A program made the position numbers and the translations under genes. A model generated the notes under the pieces. That model saw nothing but the letters and a program-made list of their open reading frames with translations, searched no databases and was not told the DNA's origin. DNA of 64,000 nucleotides from Tetmemena sp. SeJ-2015 (lineage: Eukaryota; Ciliophora; Spirotrichea; Sporadotrichida; Oxytrichidae), in contig JAJKFJ010021684.1 of assembly GCA_027382625.1 (NCBI GenBank), positions 54,683 to 118,682 of the forward strand. The letters run 5' to 3'. Shown here in pieces: positions 20,488-33,640 of this stretch (the first letter of the stretch is position 1; each line of letters begins with the position of its first letter).

Positions 20488-23400
20488 CATAATCCTAAGA
20501 ATATATGTAAACTTTAAAATGCATTCTCACATATTAATTCAACGTGGCTAAATAAATTCAGTCTTTCTTCTCTATCTTAAAAATCTTAATAAATATTTAA
20601 TCTTAATTTTTAAGGGACAGGAGAATTCAATTCTTTTTTCTGTGCAGTATTTACAGATTTGCGTCGTATTTTAAGTTTTTTGACTGTTTTATCTTGAGAA
20701 ATACTTGTAGAAATCTTTTTCTACTCTAGATTCTTTTGCTGCAATCTTTTAAATTAAATTAAACTTAAAAATATTTAAACAGCTTTTTTAGAATGATAGT
20801 GAATTATGAAAAAGTGGTGGCTAATGTGAATTTTTTTGGAATTTCTTTTACTTTCGCTTAGCAAGAAACGAAAGCTTTTTCTCCTTTTTAATTGGGGAGC
20901 TGGGTTGTGTCATTTCATTTAAATCAATTTATTGAGAGAAAGACTAAAAGGGCATAAATAATCCTTCAGTAGTCTGAATATCTTCAGTTTTAGCTTTAGA
21001 AGGTTGCTTCCTCTTATAGTAGGCTTTTATTTTCAAAAAAATATCCTTCATCAGAGTAAATACCAAGTTAACTTTTAAATTAAGTTTGCAAAATTAAACA
21101 AGATGCTAAACAGGATCAAGCACAATTATATCCATCCCATAATAGACTTAGTTTCTCCGTCCATCACAAAATCTTTAATTTTGATTTTATCTGAATAAGG
21201 CAGCAGCAGACACATTAAAACTAAAAAGCAATACTCATTGAAAATTTCTAGCAGTAAAAAGCTATTAGAGCTAAAGGGTCTGAAATGTGCCATGTAAGCT
21301 AGCATCAAAAGCGATAAGTAGATTTACACAAATATTTGCAAGTGGGGCAAATCCGATAGGAATACAACTGTAAAAGAAAACATCAGCCTCTTTAAAAAGT
21401 AGAAAAAGCAAAACAGCAATTTAAAAATTTAAATTTTGATACCTGCGAAAAATCCAAGTTATTAATAAGAGTTAAAAATCTCTCTCTGGTCTTTTCTTAG
21501 TTTAAAAGATCTCTGAGTTTAGTAATTAACAGAATAGTCGAGCAAGATAATTAAAATTGAAGTATTTTAGTCTTTTAAGGAACAGCAACTATTATCGCGA
21601 GTATAAAGAACAATACTATTTTATCTAAAGTTTCATTCTGTTAGGTTATCTGCATAAGATGACTAAAGTAAAAGTAATTTACTGAGTTTAAAGAAATCAA
21701 AGCTGCCAAAGAGTAGTTGAGATATCCTTTAAAATAAATATAATTTCATGATAAGTCTGATATACACATTAAAGAACAGATTCTTCTCAATTTTATCAAC
21801 GTGTTGTCTCACCCTAAAGAAATTAGATAAAGGATATGATAATATAATTTAATTAGCTTCATTTATAAAAAATTAGAATCTTAGATTTTATAAAGTCTTT
21901 ATTTTAAAATGAGAAATTCTTGAATTTGGAATATAAAATTTTATGAGGTCTCAGTGAGATGTAATAATTAAAAGAACCATTATCCGAGGTTAATAGTGGA
22001 GCAATAACTTACCATAAATCATCAAAATTTATATAATTTAGGTGAAAAAAATTCAAAGAAAAATATTGATCATAAATACATTTTTTTGAAAAGAAGCCTA
22101 TTAAAAATTGGGTAACTTTATGCATATTTTCTCTTTAATTTACTTTTAATAAAACCATTTCTTCTTCATAAGTGATCCTTTAAGAGTCTTAAAGATAAGA
22201 CTGATAACGATTGCTAACAGCAAGAAGATTAGCAATTATTAATTTTAACTGACCTAGGTTATAAACAATGCTCGCGGAACTAAAGCTTTAAAAGATAGGG
22301 ACTAATTTGCTTAAATTGGAGAATTTATTTTCAAAAGATATCAAGCTAGCGGAAGTTTTCGTCATAACTTGATTTTATTAAATTAAATAAAATTACGCTT
22401 CTTTCATGATGAAAGAGAGGATAGACTTAATAAACTCTTTGGGAATTATCTACAGGTATATTTATTTTTAAAGGCTTGAAATATCCACTAAAGTTGTGAG
22501 TAAGGATATAAAATATATTTAAAGATAGTAAATTAGCAGGTGCTTTAATGTTTAGTAAAGGCAGGTTGACAATTAGTTAAAGTGAACTGATGAGAACCCA
22601 TACTTTTTTAAGAGAGAACTTGAAAAATATAGAGAGAAAAACGTTTAGTACAATTACTGAGGTCAATGAACTTTACATGGATGATGCTGTGGTTGTAAGT
22701 TTTTGTTACATTAAAAATTATTTAATTGAATCTCCAAGATCAATTTATGGAGGAATTTAGTGAATGAGTTTCTCACTGTCATCCACTATTTTATAATAAT
22801 TTAATTCCAGTCAAATCTTCATTGATAAAAAATAGTTTCTTGTCTATTTGTATTTCAAGCCTATCATAACCCTATATGAAGAGAATGAAATTTAAGAATT
22901 TAACTTACTTTTCCAATTGATATATCTTGCAAGTTTGGGAACTTTACATTTATTGTGAGAGTCTGTTTTTATTATGATTTTGGTGTCCAAGTTGACTGGT
23001 TTTATATTTTGCTATTTTCAAGATCTATTATTTCCCATCATATTAAAAAAATTAAGCACTCTTAGTTTAAGGGCTTAGTAACTTGAGATAATTGCAAGAT
23101 TGGGTATTCTTTTCAATGGTTGATCAAAGAGAATTTCTACTTCTCCAGTCATAGAAATTGAATTTATCTTTGCCTTGAACTTAGACTCTTCCATCTTCTA
23201 GAGGGAGATAATCGCTCCTCCTATGCTAACTGACCCCGTTGTTACATTATAAGCAAAGTATTCAAGGTAGTCTTAACTCTTTGAATCTGAAATGATTACG
23301 TGTAGTTCATAGCTCCTACTCAATTAAATATAAATGAGTTCTTGTTTAGGTCTCTCAATATTATTTCAAAGCTGTAGGATCCAACCACAAATTAAAATAT

Positions 23401-26400
23401 CTTGTATTATAACTTAATGTAGTCATATAAATAAATATAAAATATTATAAACTAATATAAAATATAAATTGCAAAGAGCTATAGAAATTTTATACACTAA
23501 ATAATTTAAAATAAAAAAATGAGCCTTATTTAAGACCATTTATTGAAGATCCTTGAAACTATTAGATATATAAATATATTATTTAAGTGCTTATTTTTTA
23601 ATTTATAGCATTTAAAATTAATTTTGAAATTAAGTTGACTTAGGATCAATAATTATGTCAGAGTTTTTGAGTTTAATGAAATTGTAACCTTTCTAATTGA
23701 ATTCTATTGTGATTTAATCTCTTTAATCATCTTTCATATCTGGCAAAGAAAAGCTTTTTAATTCAGTTCCATTCATAGAAACTTGAATAGGATCTAAATC
23801 CTTCGCAAAGTAAGGAGCCGTGTTAGAGTTAGACGATTCTTAAGTCAAAAGTGTGAACTTATAAAAAATTATAAGTTTGAGATAATTCTTCTACAATAAA
23901 CAAATAAAAATATTGTCCTAGTAGTGCATCGTAAAAGTTAGTAACCATTCTTGGATGCCAGAGTCACTATAATCAGAGCTGAAAATTCTAAATGAGAGAA
24001 GCTGCTTATCATAAGTAATTGCACCGTTTTATGTTCCGCTCGTCTGCTTTGACTCAAGCAATGCATATTTATAGCAGTCTGTGTTGCTATTATAAAATCC
24101 TTAAAATAAATAATATTAAATCAAGATCGCAATTTTTAATAAGAATGAATGGATTTGCTAGGACCATTAAATCATCAGAGCCTATTATGTAAGTAGTTTA
24201 TTTTAAAAGGCTAGTCTTCGAGATTTTAAGATATTTTGAACCACATTCTTATGAATTAAATATGGTCAAAGTTACATTAGTAATTAATACAAAAAAAATA
24301 ATGCCTTTCACCCCACTAAACTATAATATGGGAAGGATTTAAATAGAAAACTAAAATAAAAAAAATAAGTTAATTTATTAAATAAAACATCTCTAGAGAG
24401 ATAAAATTCATTCAATAAATGTAAAGCCTTCTCATTTGAATTATTTTTTTTTCTTTAATTTTATGTTGGTGTTGCTTTTCTCATTCCTCAATTTCATATT
24501 CTCATTTATATTTAAACTACTTCTATGTTTGTTTTTTCTTCTGTAATTATTTTAGATGCTTCTGCGGCAGATTTAGAAATTTTAATGGAAAATCTTTTTT
24601 AATAAAAGCTATAATTGCTGGAATCAGAATCTCTAAAAGTTAGCTTTTAATTATCTGTAACTCTATGATCAAAAGTTTAAAATTAAAGTCCAACCAACAT
24701 TTTATTCAAATATGGTTATCAGCTTATCATTTAATTCACAAATATTCATAATTATAATCTAAAAATACTTCACAATAAAAGAATTAATCATTAAAAATTA
24801 ATAAAAATCGTTCCTACAAGTTTGATTTATAAAATATATGGTATATGTTTACTACCTATAGTTTCAAAGAGAAATATGTAGCTTCCCTTGTCTTCTTGGT
24901 TAGTTGTGTTAATCACAATAAGAGATTTCTCAAAGTCTACTAATGAGATAAAAGAAGTTGCTAGAGATTTTCCAATAGTATCAAATTTCTAATTTCCATT
25001 ATTCCAAATCTTTACCTCTTGATCGATGAAGTCCCAGTCTGAGCACGATGAAATATATTTATTTTTGAGCATCAAATTTTAATTTTAGTAGCTTTCTTTT
25101 AATTAAAATCACTTAAAATCTCATCATATTTAATTTGTAATTAGTAATTTAAAAATATATTGCATATTTAATAGTACTTTCAAAATGTATAATTTAGAAT
25201 ATAGGTTATGAGAATAGAAATAAATTCAAAGATAATTTAGAAGAAAGTATATTAGCTTCAAATTAAAAGAGAAATTGCTGTCTTAAATATATTTGATTTG
25301 TCCATTAATTTTTAAATTTACTATAGATTTATGAATATTAAGATCGTCAAGCATTAGGTCAAAAACAAAATGAAATATATTTAAGGCTTGATTGAACTTT
25401 TTATACGTTTAAAATAGTTAAATATAATTTGAATTATAATGGACCTGCCTGGTCTTCCTTTAGCTGTGATGATCTCATTGGCATACTCTGTGAAGAAGAC
25501 GTTGATAGATTAAAACTTCGTGAAGAGTTTTTCTCCTCTTGCGAAATAATTGGTAGAGCCAACAACATCTGCTCTAATAAGACTGGAACCATCACAATGA
25601 ACAAGATGAAAATTACTAATATGTGGGAGGCAGAGACTATTTCAACAATGAAAAGCATATCAACCTTATTCAGGAAGTTATCTGCTGCAACACATTAGAA
25701 TCTATCAGAGAAGTTTCTGCTACTGAATAGGCTATGATGAATACGATAGTGAAGTTAGGTGTCGATATTCAATTGAATAACTAGCAAATAATATCTGCTT
25801 CTTGCAGGAGGTTCCCTCCATTAAAAATAAAAGCATTAATAAAAAACAGTAATATAATTCACACAGCTGGAGTTAGATCTTTAGATTAAATTTGATTACT
25901 ACTTTGATGACTTCAATAATATGCTTTAAATTAACTCATAAATTTAAATTTAACATCATCAAATTTATCTTTTGCAGAATCTAGTGCCAAAATCTCAACT
26001 TATAAAAAATAATGAAAAATTGAAGAAAAAGTATATCTTTGATAATTATTTTTTGCTTACAATAACTAAACATATGAATCCTATAATATTTTATATTTTG
26101 ACAATAAAATATATTTTTTGACATAGCCAAGAAAGTTCTCAAAGAATTAAACTCGAATGTTTAAGGTTTTTAACTACTTATATCGTATATAATTTCGTTT
26201 GAGAAATAATAATCATCCGCATACAAACTCATAAAATAATTATCATTAAATAATAAATTAAAAATAACTTTTATTTTTATAGATCATTTAATATGAATTC
26301 CATAATCAGAGAAGTAATTCAAAGTTGCAGTTATTTTATATTTATTAATCCATCAGGGATTTAGAACCTGTAGTTTTCAAATTAATATGAATTTATAAAC

Positions 26401-29400
26401 CAATTGGTCAAAATAGTATTTAAATAAAAAAAAGAATATTATAATTTTATAAATATGATACTCTAATCTAATGGAGTTTAACCAAAAGTAAGAGAATATC
26501 CCTCATCAATTACTGAATTTTAAATATAAATTTTTGGTTGTAAATGTTTAAACGTAATTATCTATTAAAGATAGCATTTTTACTTCAGAGCTAAATTATA
26601 ACTCGATTGTTTTTAGAGTTAGAGTAAATGATTAAAGATGAAGAACATATGTTATGTTCTCTGTTTGCATTAAATAATTTTAATATTTTTAAAAATTTAT
26701 TATTTTTTAAATTTATATTTAATTTTGCAGCTGACTGTCACTTGCTATAAATTATTTTTAAAGGCGCTCAAATCGGAGCGGGGGATTGGATATTCAGCTG
26801 AATAGACACTCGATAAAATTAGGAATTTATTGTCTCCCACAATAAATAAAAATCTTAAAATTAAATAAGGAATATATAAATTTGTTAAATTAGCATTTAA
26901 ATTTTTAAGTATTAAATTTCAATTCAGTATTCATAAACTAAAACCTCCTTATTTAAATTTTAATACTCTATAAATAATAAATGCAGGTTTTCTTATTAAT
27001 GGGAATAAATTTAACTTTATTTTTTAATTCTGTGTTGCCCTTGTAAAATATTATAAAAATTAATTAAATGACTTGTAATTTATTTAAATAAAATACAATT
27101 TTTGCCAAAGATGGCTATAAGTTAGTGACTTTAAATAAAGTACTATAGCTGTTTGGTAAAAATAAACGCAGAGATTCGTACTTTCGGGAGCTTGAGCTCA
27201 AATTATTTAAATTGATACAAATATGTTTAAAGCATAAAAATATTTCACATCCTAAATTATTTATTTCTAATTTATCTTATAATAATATCAATTTAATTTA
27301 AAATAAGAAAATAGTTTTATAATACTATATTCTGAAAATTTAAATTTTTTAGAATATTTTTATCTATAATTTTTTTCGTCCTTTTTTAAAAGTTTAAAAA
27401 ATTAGCCCTTCTTTTTTCTTAGCTTTTTAATTAAATGGTAATTCAATAAATTAAATTGTATATTTTTATTGTAAATATTATTTCTTATTTTTTTATAAAT
27501 TGATTTAAATAGATAATTATATAATTCAAATCTTGGAAAATCAAAGCAAATTAGGAATCCTTATCAGATTAAATTTATATAAATATTTACTTCTCTATGC
27601 TATATATATTAATTTTCTTGCCTTAAATAAATGTAAAGTTAGTTAAGATTATAAAAATTATTTTATGTTAGATATTTGAGTCCTTAACAACTATTTATGG
27701 CAAGCTAAATTTTAATTTTTAAGTTGGAATATTCAATCATAGATGGAAAAAATAAAATAAGCTTTTTATCAACAGGATAGTAATTTATTTTTGGGTTAAA
27801 TTAAAGTTATAAAAATTACAAAATTTATAAATTTTAAGTAACTAACGTCTCGGTTTTAACTTCTAATTATTTTTAAATAAGTCTTAATAAAAATCTATTT
27901 ATAGGTTGAATATGATTGATTTAACTGAGAAATACATAGCGTTTAGTCCTTGTTCTGTGATTCATATGAAATTACACTTTAAATTTAGAGTTTAATTAAT
28001 TTAAATGTAAATCCACTTGAAAGTGACATATAAGGAGGAAAGTGCCTGGGGTAAGCAAGGCATCCCTCCAGGTCAACAGAGAATCATCTTCGCTGGCAAA
28101 CTCAAATCATTTCAAAACTATGCTTACATATGCGTACTTTTGAACTCATTAATTTAAAATAATAATCAATTAAAAATATCTCCAATTTAATTTATATATC
28201 TTTTTTAAGAACTTATCTTAATTAAGTTTTTCCAATCCTCGATTATGTAATCATATTCACCCTATAAGTAAAGTATAGAGGGAAAATTTTGTCCACTTAT
28301 CTAATTTCTATTTTATGATTATTCAATAAGATTTTTGCGTCATGAGTTAACACGTAGTATGAGGGACCGGTCACATTAGTTATGAGCGTGTTTTAGTGGG
28401 TAATACAAAAGACTATTATATATATATATATACCCTTACGGGGTGCTTAATTCTACTAATCTAATCTAATAAATAATTTTTTCCCCATGATATTATATGT
28501 GCTTTCTGAACTCTAATAAATTGTATCTCACTCCTTTCATGACTTTAAAACTGCAGGTAAGTCTATACTTTCCTATCCATAATTTATGTGAATATTGCTA
28601 AAATTTTAGGCAGGATTAAATTCAATCTTCTATCTGAATTTTTTAATTAAATAAATAATTTAATCCAGAAGGATAGCAGTTTAAATGCTCTTACCTTTTA
28701 TTTAAGCAGTAATTTTGTTCAATAATCAAATAAACTTAAAATAATTTAGAATTAAAATAAAAATTACCAAAGTATAGATTTAAAAAAATCAAGAATTATT
28801 GCTATAAATATCTGAGCATAAGAACTGATTTTAATATCTTTCATTTTTGCTTCCAACAATTTTATGGACTATAGATTTTTCCATTTCCATAAATTTCTTT
28901 GAAAATATCTTTATTTTTAGTTTTAAAATGACAATTTGAGAGTCTTCTTAATGTCAAGTTTACCTCCTTGGAGGAACTCTTCATTATTTTTTTTCTTTCT
29001 CAAGTATAAATTATTTATAATATTTTTGGCACTTTGAGTGTTGGCTTAGCCCCTAAAAGCAAAATGATAATCAACCTTTTTTATCTTTCTAGCTAAGTAA
29101 GTTTTGAAGACTTGAAATAGGCTTTTCTTTCATCCAAATATGAAACTAAGCAGAAAAGGAGACTAAATCTTCTTTTTTCAAGAACAGAAAAACAGAAACT
29201 AAAGTGTTTTTAGGTGATATATTTGTTAATATGAACAAAATCTCTTCATATTAAAATTAATTACGTTGAGAAGTGAAATTATCTCTTCAACTCATAACTC
29301 TAGCTTTATTATTGCTTTGTATTTTTCGAGTATTTCTAAGACTTTATTTTTATTCTTAGGTAAAATTGAATTGAAATGGAAAAAATTCAAGTGTGTTTAA

Positions 29401-32400
29401 ATTATTTGTTTTTGAAATTTTATAGCACTCACTTAGTCTCTTGATATTTTACTTTTTTATTTCTAAATTTAATTTAAATTTGATACAAAGATTAAAAGAT
29501 GGCAATCACATTCTAAACCCCCATATTATTCTAAGAAATCTTTACATTTAATGAATTATTTATTATGAGTTGAAAAATTTTGCTTCCTAAAATTGGAGAT
29601 TCTTTATAACTCAAAATATGGAATGATATTCTTTTAATTTTCAAGATACTTGATAAGTTTTTCTTCTCCAAAATCTTGCAAATATATATTTTGTAGTTCA
29701 CAGGAACATATAATAAAGCTGGAGATAAAATTATCTCAATTTTCTTTAATAAGTATTTACGAACCAAAATAATTAATTATGATTGAGGATTAAAACTCAA
29801 ATATATAAATGCTCAAGCGATAACTTATTTAAAGCACAAGCTATCCCCATTTTTCTTAATGAAGATTTTTATATATTTCCAAAAAAGAATTATAAATTGT
29901 TTCTAGCCACTTTTATGAAATCTGAAAATTAAATTATTAGAAAAAAAAGAGGAGGATCTACTGTCCTTCATCACAATTTTCTTAAAATATATAAGGGATT
30001 TTATTCTCCTGATCAATGAAGTATGAATCTAGAAATTTCCTTTATTTATATTTTATATAAAGAACCTAAGTTAGGCCTGGATAATATCCAGGAGAGCTTA
30101 AACGAAATCTGTAGGCATAAGAATTTTTATATTTAATAATTAACTGAGCAAATTAAGATCTAATAGTCAAGAGCAATGTAAAACTTTAATAATTTTTTAT
30201 CAAAGTATTTGCTACCAACTAATAGCTAAACTTAATTCAAGATAGTGCGAAAGTTACTTAATTTACTATTTAAGTTCTAATATAATTATATTTGAAAGCG
30301 TAAATGTATTGAATATATATCATAACTTTAGAAACCAGATAAAGAAATAACATTATACCTAAGAATTTAAAAGAAAATAGTGAAAGCCTTAGAGAAATAC
30401 AGTCTAAGAAAAATAAGAAGAAGCTTGAGGTAGGAGTTGAAGCGATATCATATATTTAAATTTCTTAATTTTTAATGTCTTTCTTACATTCCACATATCT
30501 CAGTAAAAGTGTCATTAGGTACTGGTCCAACTGTTTCTCGAAGGCATGAGTGAAAGTAGGGTGTCTGCTTTGCTCGTCCTCACTTTAGTGGAACTCTGCT
30601 ATTTCAGTTGATTGAAGTTGAAATATTTTTGAACACTTTTGACACTTTGATCCTAAAATGAGCTCTCTAAAGTTATATGATAATCCATATACTCTCCGAT
30701 ATCCTTTACGTTGAACAGAATGGAAAAGTTCCTTTTCCTTCCACTAAAGTGAGGACGAGCAAAGCAGACACCCTACTTTCACTCATGCCTTCGAGAAACA
30801 GTTGGACCAGTACCTAATGACACTTTTACTGAGATATGTGGAATGTAAGAAAGACATTAAAAATTAAGAAATTTAAATATATGATATCGCTTCAACTCCT
30901 ACCTCAAGCTTCTTCTTATTTTTCTTAGACTGTATTTCTCTAAGGCTTTCACTATTTTCTTTTAAATTCTTAGGTATAATTAAAACAATATAATTTTTTA
31001 CATTTAAAAGTAAAAAAATATACAATTTAAGAGTATAGGCAATCGGTTATTTTATTTATTAGTTTAAATATTCATAGAGAATAGTTTAATTAAGAATTTA
31101 AACATGCTATAGGATGAATATGAATGGATGAGAGAGTTTGCAAAAAAAAGAGATGTATAAATCATATGAGGGTTTAATTATTTAAAACATCTTTAGAATT
31201 ATAAATACCTTGATCTTAAATTGCGTACTTTTTGAGGCTTACTATATCAGGTTTGATTATCAGTTTTTTAAATATCTCTTATCTATTTTTTAATTTTTTC
31301 TCTTTTCAAACTATTCTTTAGCTAATTAATTTTCTTGTTCATCACCTTCATCTTATTCATCAGAAATATCTCTTAAATTATTTCTAATGTTGCTATTACT
31401 ACTGCTATTACTACTATTGTTACTGCTGCTATAAATATTGGTTTAAAAAATGATTAAAAAAAGTGTTTTACCTGTAGGTTTCGAACCTTGGAGTAAATTT
31501 TGATTCATCTTGGCGTTAACCATCTTAACATTAGGCCTTCATTCAGCGTCTATAATCTGAAATATATCTTACCTCCGATTTTGCATTCGTATTCATCCTA
31601 TAATAAAGATAAAGCATTTTCAAAGCAAATATTTATAATGATTATTTAATTATTTAATAGAAAAGTAAGCTGTCTTATATATAAATAATAAGAATTTGAC
31701 GCGGTATCTATTGGTTTAATAAATATTTAAATTGGACAAGCTTTAACTCTCCTCTAAATAAAATCTATTTCAATTTATTTATTTATATTTTTTTTTAAAA
31801 AAATAAATTCTCTGCTATAATAAATCCATTCAAATTTAAAAATAATTTTAAATCTATGATATTTTATTGACTTTTTCAATATAAAATACATTGATAGAGT
31901 TTTTAAATCTTTTTATTTTTAAAGAGAGCTTTTGGGAATAGTCAATTCTATCTAAAATAGATATTAGCTCGCCATATTCATGCAATAAAATTTATTAATA
32001 TAGCGATCTAGTTTGAACTACTATCATTAAAAACATATAAGCATTAATATCATAGTCTAGAGCAAGATGTTCATCTAATGAGAAAGTTTTAACTATAATA
32101 TTCTGCATTAATATTTTAATAATTAAAAAATAATTTAGTAATAAGCTTCATCAAATTAAAAAAAAAATAATAATGTTCGTGCTTTACCCTATATTTTAAG
32201 GATCTTAAATTATCCTTCCTATTTTAAAAAAAAGTAATTTCTACTTCTTATTATAGTAGAAATTTAAATTGAAGTTAATGATTGGTTAAAATAATAAATG
32301 GAGAGTTGCAAATTCATGGCTGATGAAATCGTAGATTCACCCCCTGATCTGCAGCTTGTTCGATAGCTTATTAAAAATTAATATGGTTTTCTACTTTTAT

Positions 32401-33640
32401 AATCTTCGTAGCACCTCTCAACAGTGAGATATGACTCACTCATTCTTCTTCATACTCATCGTCATTTTCATTTAAACTTGTGTCACTTATAACTCTTGAC
32501 TGAGCACTCTCACATAAATTTGCAAGGATAAAAAGTTCTTAGAATTTCATGCTGAATCGAGTGGGGTACTGATTATTTAAATCTGAGATACTTCAACTAT
32601 CGTGAATTTATTCCATTTTAATTTAATATCTAATTTAATTCTCTTTTTTATTAAATTCTCAGCTATATAAAGAAAAATTATATATAAAATTTAACTGAAT
32701 ACGATAACTATCCTTCGAGCAAGTTTATAGAATGTAAAATACTTCCTCCGCTTTAAAGCTGCATTGAGTAAAATATTTGTTAAGTTTCCTCTGAGAGAAC
32801 GAACATTTAATAGCTAAAAGAAGCTGGAACTGGACTTATCACTTAATAAACTTTTATGAAATTTCCTCTTTAAACATCAATATAAATTATTTAAATAATT
32901 AAAAAATAAATAAATTACTATGCTTTAAGGTTCAAAGTACTTTATTTATAATCTATTATTTTAAAATTATAATCATTGAAAATTATATTAAATAATTCTT
33001 GAACTTTTATAATTTTATTAATTTTTAAATCAACTATTTATTGCAATTTTTTGCCATGAATTATATAAATAAATATATTTGATTCAATTATTTAGAAATT
33101 CTGTAGTCATTATGTTTTAATAAGCTTTATTTTAAAATTGGTCTTAGAATAAATATTTATATTTATTCTAACTATATTAAAAAAAGTTACAATCTGATTT
33201 CTCCTATATAATTTTAGTGTATCAATGAAAGCTATGTCGTACCCATTTAAGGAAGGATGCTAAAGAATCAAAACTATTTAGTCAGTATTCAAAAACCCAA
33301 GAGCTCAATATTTATTTATCAAATGGAGTTTTCATGAGAGAATGTAGTTAACCACAATTAATAAAATATAAATGAAGAAAATTAGAGACTTTCTTCTCTG
33401 AATAATTCGACAAAGGTTACACTAGGAAAGTTTGAATTTTATGGGACTTTTTCACCAGCAGCAGCAAAGAATCCATAATAAGTGCTGTTTGTGAATGAGT
33501 TTATTGAAAATGCTTTGTAATAACTATCAACAAATATATAATTATCAACTCTCTAACTACCCATATCGTTGAATAATATCATTCTAGGCAATTAACTCCC
33601 AAAGCATACTTCTTGCATATTGTAGCTTTGAAAAAATATT
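20487..33640 (-). CDS. Cadg-domain multi-pass membrane protein, paralogue unit 2
   Basis: Same block order as unit 1. About 33.62-33.55 kb (CFGSQLPRMILFNDMG), 33.53-33.40 (YYGFFAAAGEKVP), 33.30-33.22 (GYDIAFIDT), 32.87-32.70, 30.11-30.01 (NSYAYRFRLSS; FLDSYFIDQENK), 27.19-27.10, 26.83-26.73 (SVYSAEYPIPRSD), 26.58-26.50, 26.22-26.15, 25.06-24.85 (CSDWDFIDQEVKIWNNG), 24.3-24.2, 24.1-23.66 (APYFAKDLDPIQVSMNG), 23.4-22.87, 22.85-22.45 (NLPLLNI), 22.3-22.15 (LLIFLLLAIVISLIF helix), and 21.82-20.49. The membrane region holds PYSDKIKIKDFVMDGETK. The tail is KIKAYYKRKQPSK, then KKLKIRRKS. Frame slips occur in A/T runs, for example near 21080 and 22243. Insertions inside its IESs include an ATPase fragment, a ubiquitin fragment, a foldback and SINE-like copies. 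The 5' end may extend to 34.1 kb (FAANYSTRIVAYNEN). Confidence 0.7.
21814..22155 (-). other. Intron candidate in unit 2, 342 nt
   Basis: Begins GTTTTATT and ends TTCTTTAG between KKKW and VRQH. Same site as the 31-nt intron of unit 1 and the 335- and 359-nt versions in units 3 and 4. It probably contains an IES inside the intron. Confidence 0.55.
25439..25830 (+). pseudogene. Broken fragment of a PMCA-type P-type ATPase
   Basis: Three consecutive plus-strand frames together give the phosphorylation region of a calcium-pump P-type ATPase: LPGLPLAVMISLAYSVKKT, then SCEIIGRANNICSNKTGT, then NLIQEVICCNTL and SATEQAMMNTIVKLGVDI. The family signature DKTGT reads NKTGT here, so the aspartate that is phosphorylated is lost. 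Two frameshifts separate the pieces (near 25.53 and 25.64 kb). The rest of the pump (membrane helices, nucleotide-binding end) is absent. It lies on the opposite strand between two coding blocks of unit 2 (25.05 and 26.15 kb), in what should be an IES. It is a captured or retroposed gene relic, or possibly a stray MDS of another locus; the lost Asp argues for a relic. Confidence 0.85.
27200..28000. other. AT-rich interior of unit 2
   Basis: No recognised coding block, repeat or RNA gene. Probable IES sequence. Confidence 0.3.
28007..28108 (+). pseudogene. Ubiquitin-like fragment
   Basis: The plus strand reads KQGIPPGQQRIIFAGKL, which matches the ubiquitin segment around GIPPDQQRLIFAGK in a family that is almost invariant. 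Just upstream, in another frame, VNPLESD resembles the preceding VEPSDT. The fragment covers only about residues 17-48, has a frameshift, and lacks the N-terminal strand and the C-terminal Gly-Gly. It sits in non-coding sequence inside unit 2 on the opposite strand. A relic is far more likely than a working gene. Confidence 0.75.
28414..28432. repeat. (TA)n microsatellite
   Basis: A short run of alternating T and A, followed by the small palindrome-like CCCTTACGGGG. Confidence 0.8.
28560..29990. other. AT-rich interior of unit 2
   Basis: About 1.4 kb with no block I can match to the paralogues. The 78-residue minus-strand open frame at 29.5-29.8 kb is Ile/Leu/Lys rich and looks like chance. 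Confidence 0.3.
30352..30980. repeat. Foldback element, 242-bp arms
   Basis: The left arm 30352-30593 and right arm 30739-30980 are almost perfect reverse complements, with a 145-base loop. Ends read ATTATACCTAAGAATTTAAA. The outer sequence TAAGAATTTAAAAGAAAA also ends the foldback at 54.3 kb, so the two are one family. The arms contain GC-richer unique text (GGTACTGGTCCAACTG) but no gene. It lies between blocks of unit 2. Confidence 0.9.
31300..31605 (-). repeat. SINE-like repeat family 2 with tRNA-like box
   Basis: Reading minus: GGATGAATACGAATGC, GGAGGTAAGATAT, GATGGTTAACGCC (possible A-box region), then GGTTCGAAACC at 31477-31487, which fits an RNA polymerase III B box. A tract of AGCAGTAATAGC-type triplets follows. 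Nearly the same order occurs at 48.3-48.64 kb. The T-arm pairs for only about three bases, so this is not an intact tRNA gene. A further short head copy lies on plus at about 31.10 kb. Confidence 0.65.
32280..32667 (+). repeat. SINE-like repeat family 1
   Basis: One of the best preserved copies. Head GAGTTGCAAATTCATGG, possible B box GCTTGTTCGATAGC, then the shared middle, and a tail ending TTTATTAAATTCTCAGC. Reverse-complement copies are at 8.34-8.72 and 46.84-47.22 kb. Confidence 0.65.
33532..33549 (-). other. 18-bp IES near the N-terminus of unit 2, pointer GTTGAT
   Basis: ATCAAC on plus (33526-33531, 33544-33549). Excision joins SQRVD to SYYKAFSIN. Orthologous to the inserts in units 1 and 3. 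Confidence 0.85.

Noticed and set aside
31477..31487. Possible tRNA gene because of GGTTCGAAACC
   Set aside because: No acceptor stem, weak T-stem and no clear anticodon arm; treated as a tRNA-derived repeat.
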